Below the pieces are notes generated by a model, which searched no databases, was not told the origin of the DNA, and saw nothing but the letters and a program-made list of their open reading frames with translations. A program made the translations under genes and the position numbers. Below, one piece after another: positions 1 through 8,797 of a stretch of 64,000 nt of DNA. This DNA comes from Eutreptiella sp. 'Long Island Sound 2002'. Lineage: Eukaryota > Euglenozoa > Euglenophyceae > Eutreptiales > Eutreptiaceae. Numbering within the stretch: the first letter of the stretch is position 1; each line of letters starts with the position of its first letter. The DNA is taken from positions 25,657,349 to 25,721,348 of the forward strand of contig OZ038399.1 of assembly GCA_964036045.1 (NCBI GenBank), written 5' to 3'.

Positions 1-1628
1 TTGAGTACAACAGTGCCATGTGCAGTACCTGTGCGACCCGCCCCCCGCCCCCCTGCCGACGCCCTGTGACGTGTACTCTGTGTACAGGCGACAATTCACC
101 TGTTTTGCTGAGTGCCGCGTGTGCGTATCGGCGTCGCTTGTTTCCCCTTTATGGCCTAAGCCCCCCCCCCCCCGACATCCGTCCCCCTCCCCCCCCCTTG
201 AGTGGCGTCTTTCCGCCAGGCTCTGACTCATGGTGGTGGTGGGGGGGGCGGGTTGACGCAATGAGGGCAGGGCACTGCCAATTGTCCAGGACCCTCCCCC
301 CTGACCCACATCTCCCGTGGCGGGACCATTTCCCCGCCGCGTCCACCAACGCAGACACGCTGTTCCGTGTGGCTTGTGGCGGGAGGCCCAAGAACGGAGC
401 CCGGGGAGCCGCAGGGCAGGGGAGTCCAGAAAAGGGCGCCAGCGATTTCGCTGGTGCTTGCCCGCGTGCCGCCCTCGGGCCTGCCATGGGCTTATGACCA
501 ATGGCATGGCGGCTTGATGGGTTGCGCAAAGGGGGCGTGTCTTGAGGACAACGCTCCGAGGGTTTCGAGGATCGTAGTCGAGAAGGGTCGTGGCTGTGGC
601 AGTGGTACCGGCTGTGGTTGCTGTTGTGGCTGTGTCTCAGTCGCTTTTGTCGGCCAATCGACCCACGTTTCCTGTGATTGCTGGCGCACGTAGTATGTGC
701 ACTGCGCGGGCGCGGCACTTCACCAATTCGCTCCCGTTTCCGCAGAAGTCACGCATGCTGTCGAGCCTGAAACATTCTTGGCTGCCACAAAAAATTTGGC
801 ATTCGGAACAGGACCCAGGCAAGGCCCATCCAGTGGTATGCCTTTGGATGCTGCAACCGATTGGACGTGCGATTTCTGTACCACATGTGCCCAAGGGTAG
901 TTTGTGTTTCCACCGCTGCAGTGGCACCACCTGGCCACCGGGGGGCAGGGGAAGTTGGGTTTTCAAGGGGCCGGGGGTCCAATAGAGTCCCCCCAAACTG
1001 GGGTCGGGGGGTACGGGAAAAGGGCTCAATTGACAGGACCGTTAATCAGTTATTATGAACTCTGGCGCCGAAGGCGCAAAAATATTTTGAGCATTGAAAA
1101 TGGTGAATTTTTTTTTCACCAAATCCATGGCAAATGATGAGTTTTCTCAACCCCCTCGACGCGCTGATTCCAAAATCCCATTTTCTCTTTTTGCCGAATT
1201 TTGTGTCCGGGTCACCTCCGGGACCCGGAGGTCAGTCTCGGTAGGATTTTGGGGGGCCCATCCATGGAGCCCTTTTTGGGGGAAGGAGTTTTTAGCTGGA
1301 GGGCTGTATCGACCCCCCCTCCCCCCAGTTGAAAGGCCGCCCCCAGCATCTTGGCCCGTTGGCAGGCTTGAGATCAAGTACGCCCCCCCCCCCCCTCCGC
1401 ACAAGCTCCGAGGCCAGCCAGAATTTCCCGTCCAAAGTTTTGCCAGTCTCTGGCAGACAGTGCCTCATTTGCTCTTCAATGTGTCCCCAGAAAGCGAGAA
1501 GCGCACGGGCATGGGATTAGGGGGGCAATGGGTCCGCTTTCATGTCCTCTTCAAGTACCTCAGGAAAGGTTGGTGATCTTGACGACCTCCCCAAAGGGGT
1601 TCTACCGACCATCTGTGTGCCAGTGCCG
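1..1628. other. C/G-rich low-complexity DNA, no supported gene
   Basis: This stretch has several homopolymeric C and G runs (for example near 168-200, 238-250 and 1383-1398). Open frames exist on both strands, but their predicted proteins are Pro/Arg/Gly-rich and overlap one another, as expected from C/G-rich sequence. I see no domain, no RNA gene and no convincing splice-bounded exon. A short inverted repeat, TGGTGAA...TTCACCA, with a T-rich loop sits near 1100-1122; its meaning is unknown. Confidence 0.5.
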
Positions 1629-1931
1629 TTATTTGTTACTCCCTTCACCATCCTGGACAACGCTGGGTCCACTTGGCCCATGTTCATGTGCTCTCGCTTG
1701 TCCCCTTCGGGTCCTTGCCGACACTTTTTGGTCAGTGGCGTCCAGTTCCGTCAGGCCACACCTCTGGTCCATCTCGCGCCTCTGGTCTCTCTCGGCTGCC
1801 AGTCCCTCTGTCTTCGCCGCTTCCTGGTCCTCACCACACGCACTGTCCTCTGCCGCCCCCACCAGTGCTCTATTGTCCCCCCGAAATGTTGCCTTCATTG
1901 CCCCCCCCTCCCCGCCCAGCGATAAAAACAT
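1629..1931 (-). CDS. Possible exon of an unidentified charged protein
   Basis: The minus strand holds a 100-residue open frame rich in Glu, Asp, Arg, Lys, Gln and Ala. Its middle is helix- or coiled-coil-like (segments such as EDQEAAKTEGLAAERDQRRE). The plus strand of the same DNA gives a Ser/Pro/Leu-rich product, which looks more like a shadow, so the minus strand is the better guess. Another charged minus-strand frame overlaps around 1895-2137, so an intron-containing gene is possible. I do not recognise the product and cannot place start or splice sites. It could be chance. Confidence 0.2.
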   Translation of the reverse strand: MFLSLGGEGGAMKATFRGDNRALVGAAEDSACGEDQEAAKTEGLAAERDQRREMDQRCGLTELDATDQKVSARTRRGQARAHEHGPSGPSVVQDGEGSNK

Positions 1932-3200
1932 GGGAGCACGTGCCGTAGTTTCGCCTTGTCATGCAGACCATGGCCCTTTCCTTCAGCTCCAATTTTCCGC
2001 CTGCCTGCCCCCTCCCGTGTGCTATTTCCTTTTCCTCCTGTCGCCGGCGGCTGTGGGCCAACTGATCCATTCCAATCCGCTGATAAGAAGAGCAGACAGT
2101 CCTCAGCCGAAAGATGGCCAAGAAATGGTTGTGACAAGAGCCAACACCCACGTGGTACGGGAAGTGCAGGGCATCATGTGGACGCGGCTTGACGATGGGG
2201 CTCACGAGGGCAAACACTGAACACAAACAACCAATGAAGATGTCAAGCTGCTTGTGGCAGGGAAAATTGCGGGAATTTCAGTTCTGGACTGAACGATTCG
2301 TCCATTGAAATTTGTGGTATGGCCCAACAAACCTCTACTCCCCCAAAACGATGATCAGTCAACTTGTCCTCCACATCATTCACATGATTTTGATCTTGAA
2401 GCAAAATCCAATGTGATTGTCAACAAAATATTGCCATCTTGCATCGAAGCATTCTTCGTGTACCTTCGCTATACTTTGCTATTCTGCAACTCTCCACAAT
2501 ACGGCGCCATGCTCCACAACGTACCTGTCCCGCTGTTGCGTTGTGTGTTCCCCATGTGACTGCAATCAGGGCTCCTCCTGATAATTACAGAAGGTTTCTA
2601 CTGTCTGTATTATTGCCTGTGCATGCGTCCTGCGCATGCGAGAGTGCACTACAATGAGGACCCTTACAGTCCTCTGATTTGCTGACCAGAAGGAACGGTC
2701 CTGCCAAGTGGACACAGTGGTGGCGTCACCGCGGCGTCTCACACGAGTGGGCTCCGCACCTTCTGAGTTCGGGTGGGTGTACTTGTTATGTATCAAGTGT
2801 GTGCCCCACTTTTTTGTGGATCACGCGCTCCACTGATACGCATCCAGCCTCCTGCCCCGAAGCAATGGTTTGGCATACTCCCAAAGCTGGATCCCTGAAA
2901 CTCGGACGTAGCACACCTGTGCCCCCTACGGGACTTGAACCTTTTCTGGGAGGGAGAGAGGGAGGGTAGATGGGGGGTTGGCAGGCGCTCGGAGGGTGCC
3001 CGGAAGGACACCAGGCCTGCCCCAAGGGTGTCTGCCTTTCGCTCTGAGTTGTGCGCGCTCTATAGCAAGGGCCGGGGAGGGTGGAGGGTCTGAGATCCAA
3101 CAGTTTGTAGTGCCAAACTGTTGGGCCCAACAGTTTTGTGTGCCAAATTGGATGCCTGCAGCAACGCGGTGTCCCAGATCTTGCTAGCCACTTCTCATCT
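1932..3200. other. No recognised gene
   Basis: Mixed-composition DNA with short open frames on both strands and no recognisable domain. A string near 2928-2942 resembles a tRNA T-arm on the minus strand, but the rest of a tRNA is missing. It grades into satellite DNA at about 3200. Confidence 0.4.
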
Positions 3201-5640
3201 TGTTCGCGTGCTGAATATTCGGGGACCCAGGTGGCACAGGTGATGTGGACATTTTGCACACATGAGCGCCCCCAGAGCACACGGGTTCGTTAGCCACCTA
3301 TGATTTCCCCCCCGTGCTAAGGTATGGGTTCACCGGGGGATGTAGCCTGATGTAGGCCCGATGTAGCCACTTTGCCCACATGCGGTCGCGTGAGATGGCA
3401 CGGGCCAAAGGGCAACTTCTGATTTCGTGCTTGTGGTGAGCATTGGGGACCCCCCTTCAGGACAGGCGGCCACTTCTGATTTTGTCCCGGACGTCAGCAC
3501 TGGGGACCCCGAGGTGGCAAGGGTGGGTCACCCACTTTGCCCACCCATGGGCCCCCTTGATAGCGAGACTTAGGTCGCCACCTTGGATTATGTACCCGTG
3601 TCGAGGACACCTTGCCGGGCATTTTGGCCCTACGGGGTTAACGATTTAGGGTACCCCTTGTAATTTTGTTCTCTTCTTAAGCACTTGTGATCCACGACAT
3701 GGTAAGTTAAGTGTAGCCACTTTGCCCCCATATGGGCCCGTGAGGTAGCGTGGAACAAGCTACCGTTTCTGATTTTCTCCTTGTGCTGAGCACCGGGAAC
3801 CCCCGTGATTGCACGGGTGATTTAGCCATGTTACGCATATGTGGCCCCCCACTACTGCATGGTTTAGGTTGCCATTTTGGATTTTCTCCCCTAAGCACTT
3901 GGAACTTGGGGCCGGTGAGATGGCCGGGCTGATGTAGCCACCGTGCTCACACATGGGCGGCATGGGTATAGGTTGCTACTTCTGATCTTCTTCTCGTGCT
4001 TAGCACTAGGAACCCAGGGCTGGCACAAGTGATGTAACCACGTTGCCTACATATGGCTTGTGAAATGGCATGCGTTAGGTAGCCACTTGGGATTTAGGCT
4101 TCGTCTTAAGTATTGGTGACCCCGATGTAGCCAGTTTGCACGCATTTGGGTTGGTGATATTGGGCAGCGCGATATAGGAGAACGACTTCCGATTTTCTAC
4201 CCATGTTGAACATTAGGAACCCCCAAGATTGCAGGGCTGATGTAGCCATTGTACCCGCTGATGGGCTCTCCAGACGGCAAGAGTTACATAGCCACTTCCG
4301 ATTTTCCTCTCATGCTCAGCACCGCAAACTTCCGAGACGGCAGGGGTGATGTATCGCTTTTGACTACACGAGGGCTTCCCAATTGGGGCTTTCAAGCGGC
4401 CACTACCTATTTTCTTTGGATGCCGTGAGTTGGGGTCATACAAGATGGAATTGTTAATGCAGCCACTTTGCCCACATATTGGCCTCCAAAAGTCAAGGGT
4501 CAGCGCGCTGCCTGAGATCTTGTTCCGGGGAGGATCGGGGAGGATGCGGGGATGATGGGGGAGGATGCGGGGAGGACAGGGGAGGATGCGGGGAGGATTG
4601 GGAGGACGGGGGAGGACCGGGGAGGATGCAGGGAGGATCGGGGAGGATGTGGGGAGGATCGGGGAGGATGCGGGGAGGCCCCCCACCCGTTCATGAAGCC
4701 AACTCTGATTTGGCTGCGTGGTAAGGATTGTGGATACTAGAGATTGTAGGGCTTGTGCAGCCCCTTTGCCCATGTACGGTATCTTGAGATGGCATGGATT
4801 CAGTTGCCACCCTTGATCGTGTCCGCATGTGAGAACGGGGGACCCCCGAGATGGGAGGGCTGATATAGCCGCTATGCCGGCATATGCCCCCACGAGAAGG
4901 AAGGGTTTAGGTGGCTACTTACAATCTTGCTCTCGTGCCCAGCACCAAAGACCGATGGCATCGGTGATGTAGCCATGCTCCTCACAGGCCGCTCCCCCAA
5001 ATAGAACGGTGCCGCCCGACACTTCGGATCTTCGTCCCGTGCTAAAAATTCGTCCACTTCCGCGAGGGCGCGGGTGATGTAGGAATCTTGCACACGTGAG
5101 GCCCCCCAAGAGCAAGGGGGTTCAGGACCCCTTTCTAACTGTGTCTCAATGCATGCTAGGCATTGGAGACAGCAGGGATGTTATTGTTAATGTAGCCCTT
5201 TTGCCCACCCATGGATTCCTAAGATGACATGGGGTCTGATAGAGTCATTGTGGGTCACATGGGCCCCCGAGAGGGCATGGGTTTCGTACCCACTTCTGAT
5301 TTTGTCTCCGAGCTAAGCATTGGGGACCACGGACATGGCAGGGTGATCTAGCCATGTTGACCAGATGTGAGCCACCGATGCTACGCGGTTCAGGTATCCA
5401 TTTCCGATTTCTTCCCTCTTCTCGGCTCTTCGGAGCTCCGAGATGACTGGGTAATGTACCCACTTTGCTCAAATCTAGGGCCCTCAACTAGAATGGGCTT
5501 ACCTTTGAATGTGTGAATTTGTTCTACTGGTGACCCCGAAGATGGCAGGCTGATGTAGCTATGTGCTTGCACCTATGGTATGTGTGCATGTCCGCATGTG
5601 GAATATGGTCGTGCCGTATGGATTCTTGAGACGGGCGTAA
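3200..5640. repeat. Diverged ~108-bp satellite, first block
   Basis: A degenerate cassette recurs about every 105-115 bp. It contains a phrase like GATGTAGCCACTTTGCCCAC, then a GGCATGGGTTAGGTAGCCAC-like phrase, then a TTCTGATTTT...GTGCT-like phrase and a GGGGACCCCCGAGATGGCA-like phrase. Monomers differ a lot from each other, so the array is old. The many small open frames here translate the same phrases and are not genes. The same family fills 6780-8265, 19028-21815, 24579-26150 and their copies in units B, C and D. Confidence 0.85.
4525..4680 (+). repeat. G-rich minisatellite inside the satellite
   Basis: Tandem variants of GGGGAGGATCGGGGAGGATG follow one another for about 155 bp, then end in GGCCCCCC. 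The plus strand carries many GGGG tracts at short spacing and so could form G-quadruplexes. The minus strand reads as a Pro/Ser/Leu-rich frame, which I treat as a shadow. Confidence 0.85.
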
Positions 5641-6644
5641 ACCATGAAGAGGACTTGTTTTCAAAACTTGCCTTTGTATCCTTGCAAAGCCAAAGAGAAC
5701 GTCAAATGCCCGTCATTGACCACAACCACATGGTGGCACTGTGAATGTGAATCCAATGCAATGGTTATAGAGCACATGTGCATGAGGCGGTTGGTGGGGT
5801 GTGTGCAGATGTTTTGGGGTGTGGCAGGGAGGGCCTAATCTTTCCAGGCAACTCAGAACATTTGTATCAGCCAATGGATGCATCGATTACTACGTTGACT
5901 CCACAACCGGTGCATAGGAAGAAGAAAGTTCAGGTGCAATGATGTGCACAGCGTTAGTCGCCGATTCAATCATAGTGCCTGGGGCTGTTTGTGCCTTGTA
6001 ATCAGCCCGGGATGGCGCTAATTTGCGCCGTGTCAGTCAAACTCCATTAGCTTGATGGCGCATACATCCATTGATTTCATTCTTAAGGTGTTTCATATTT
6101 CTATCATTTCGCATTTCCGCTTTGTCTAGCTTTGTGTGACGAGGGCCGGATAGGGACGGCCAAAACATTAGTCTAGATCTCCACCTCACCTTACTTAGCT
6201 TCGTGGTGTGCCATCGGTGTTTCAGGTTTTTTTGCTCCACATGAAATAGGCAAAGACCCTGGCTTTGGGCAACACTCCACTCACCTGTGGCTGCAGATGG
6301 CGAACTAGCGGAGACCGGGTGACCGCCCGGCACTGTGAAAAGGCCATATGCAAAACATGCATGGTTGCATTGCCTGTCCGGGCTGTCTATGAAAATAGCG
6401 TGAGCGGTCGCTCAAGTCAGCTGCCAAGGCAACTATATACCCCCAGGGTATCGCAGTGTGACAACCAAAAACGGTCGTGGACAACAACAAGAATAGTCTT
6501 GGGGATGGGTACAAACCCTCAAGAAATGAGACATTCCCCCTTGATCTAGCCCACTTTTTGGTACCCGGGGTGCTTGCTCTCCCATGGTATATAGGTACAA
6601 GTATTGGTCCGTTTGAAGGCTGCACAATGCCGTAGCGGGTACAG
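5641..6644. other. Non-satellite spacer, no recognised gene
   Basis: The ~108-bp phrases stop here. A 64-residue plus-strand frame at 5644-5838 is Cys-rich but matches nothing I know. No RNA gene or transposon end is visible. The satellite resumes at about 6645, where a duplicated segment starts. Confidence 0.4.
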
Positions 6645-6649
6645 GGATA

Positions 6650-8180
6650 ACGAAGAGCCAGATTTGGTGAACAAGTGGTGGTATGGTAATGATTGCATAG
6701 ATGCATAACTAGTACCACGTGATTCCGGGTGCAAATGGAGATATAACGACTAAGACGACAACTGAATGGCATGGGTTAGGTAGCCGATTATGGTTTTTTC
6801 CTCATTGTGATATTCGGGGAACCCCGGGGACGATAGGTGTGATGTAGCCACATTGCCTACCTTTGCGACCAACAGATATGGTGCAACACCTGGTTTTCTC
6901 CCCGTATTGAGCATTGGGAATCCGTGATGTAGCTATGTGCCGGCACCTGTAGTATGTGTGTTTCTCCGCATGTGGGATATGGTGGAGAGGGCAGCGGTTA
7001 GGTACCTAGTTCTTGTTCTGTTCCCGTGCCCAGCACTGGGGACTTCCGAAACGGCAACGGCAGTGTAAATATAGCCATTTTGCCCACACCCGGGCTTCCC
7101 AATTGGGGTGTTTCAGCAGCCTCTTTTCTTTTTCTCAAAAGATCCAAAAGATGGTACTTGTGATCGAGCAACTTTGCCGACATGCGGGCCTCTAGGGCTC
7201 AAGGGTTAGCAAGCCAGCCGTGGGCCTATTCCCCTACTAAAACGCATGATGTGAGTCACTTGCGTGTTAGATGGTAGGGCTGATGCAGCCCCGTGGCCCA
7301 CATACGATCTCTTGAGATGCCATGGATTAAGTAGCCGTGTCTTAATTTTATCACGTGTTGAGCAATGGGCACCCCCGAGTTGGAGGGGTTGATGGAGGGG
7401 TTCCAACACATAGAGGATAACGAAGAGCCGGATTTGGTGAACAAGTGGTGGTATGGTAATGATTGCATAGATGCATAACTAGTACCACGTGATTCCGGGT
7501 GCAAATGGAGATATAACGACTAAAACGACAATCGAATGGCATGGGTTAGGTAGCCGATTATGGTTTTTTCCTCATTGTGATATTCGGGGAACCCCGGGGA
7601 CAATAGGTGTGATGTAGCCACATTGCCTACCTTTGCGACCAACAGATATGGTGCAACACCTGGTTTTCTCCCCGTATTGAGCATTGGGAATCCGTGATGT
7701 AGCTATGTGCCGGCACCTGTAGTATGTGTGTTTCTCCGCATGTGGGATATGGTGGAGAGGGCAGCGGTTAGGTACCTAATTCTTGTTTTGTTCCCGTGCC
7801 CAGCACTGGGGACTTCCGAAACGGCAACGGCAGTGTAAATATAGCCATTTTGCCCACACCCGGGCTTCCCAATCGGGGTGTTTCAGCAGCCTCTTCTCTT
7901 TTTCTCTCTATGCTTAGACTTCAGGACCCAAAAGATGGTACTTGTGATCGAGCAACTTTGCCGACATGCGGGCCTCTAGGGCTCAAGGGTTAGCAAGCCA
8001 GCTGTGGGCCTATTCCCCTACTAAAACGCATGATGTGAGTCACTTGCGTGTTAGATGCTAGGGCCGATGCAGCCCCGTGGCCCACATACGATCTCTTGAG
8101 ATGCCATGGATTAAGTAGCTGTGTCTTAATTTTATCACGTGTTGAGCAATGGGCACCCCCCGAGTTGGAGGGGTTGATGT
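6650..8180. repeat. Local tandem duplication of a ~766-bp satellite segment
   Basis: The segment starting with ATAACGAAGAGCC at about 6650 recurs at about 7416 and is near-identical for some 760 bp. The second copy differs by a small insertion (the TTTCTCTCTATGCTTAGACTT region near 7900) and scattered substitutions. This is a recent tandem duplication inside the older satellite and forms the left part of unit A. Confidence 0.85.
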
Positions 8181-8260
8181 AGCCGCTGGGCCGACATTTG
8201 CCCCCTGCCCCCCCGGGATGGATAGGTTTGGATGGCTAGTTATGATCTCGTTTTCGTTCT

Positions 8261-8265
8261 CAGCA
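8261..8265. repeat. Target site duplication, left copy (CAGCA)
   Basis: CAGCA directly precedes the TG of the 5' LTR and is repeated directly after the CA of the 3' LTR at 19028-19032. The undisturbed site, with a single CAGCA followed by CTTGGGGCTGATGG, is seen at 28702-28706 in unit B. Confidence 0.95.
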
Positions 8266-8797
8266 TGTAAGTGCGGCTAGCCCCATCTGCTCAGATTTTC
8301 AGACATTCTGCCCAGATTGGCTACATTTTGGTCATTTTCTTTGCTTCGGCGGAATTGCCGCCTCGCAGCTCAGTCACAGGATATTTCCTATATATTTCTG
8401 ATATGCCGGATTTGATTCCGCGGTCCAATTCCCGTAAATCCGCCGCATTCCGCTATTTTAGCTGGAATCGCCATTTGCCGCTGGCGCGCGCTCGCGGGCC
8501 TGATCGGCCATACAATTTTACATAAATGGATTATTTAAATTCATTCGGACAGTTTTGGACACTCAGATGTATTTAGAATAATTCCCCTCAATTTTCTTCA
8601 TAGACTGGGATTTTCTGCCGGACCACAATCAGCATGGATCTTGCTTCTGTTGTCGCTGCTCTCGCCTCCGTTGGTGTCCGAGTGTCCGGTTCCAACCCCA
8701 ATAACAACATCCAGGGAGACTCCTCGCGTGCCTGCCCCACTGGTCTTGCCGGCTCCGAGCCCTCCGGCACCCACATCGACCCAGGGCAGCACTTTCA
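8266..8797 (+). repeat. 5' LTR (532 bp)
   Basis: It begins TGTAAGTGCGG and ends GGGCAGCACTTTCA and is the same as 18496-19027 by eye. Unusually, an ATG at 8634 opens the gag frame inside the LTR, so the last 164 bp of the LTR are coding. Confidence 0.97.
8389..8395 (+). promoter_or_regulatory. Probable TATA box in the 5' LTR
   Basis: TATATAT lies 245 bp upstream of the gag ATG. If it is the TATA box, transcription would start near 8420, giving a leader of about 210 nt with short upstream ATGs (for example 8525). The same site is at 18619-18625 in the 3' LTR. Confidence 0.5.

Noticed and set aside
18-2226. Long open frames on both strands in the C/G-rich left end.
   Set aside because: They overlap in several phases, are Pro/Arg/Gly-rich and show no domain. 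Stop codons are rare in such DNA by composition.
2925-2965. Minus-strand GGTTCAAGTCCC resembles a tRNA T-loop.
   Set aside because: The flanking bases do not pair into a T stem, and no D arm, anticodon arm or acceptor stem is found.
7060-7080. Satellite phrase TAGCCATTTTG resembles the dinoflagellate spliced leader (CCGTAGCCATTTTGGCTCAAG).
   Set aside because: The satellite consensus at this point is TAGCCACTTTGCCCAC. The match is one drifted monomer variant, lacks the GGCTCAAG end and the following GT donor, and is not conserved across monomers.
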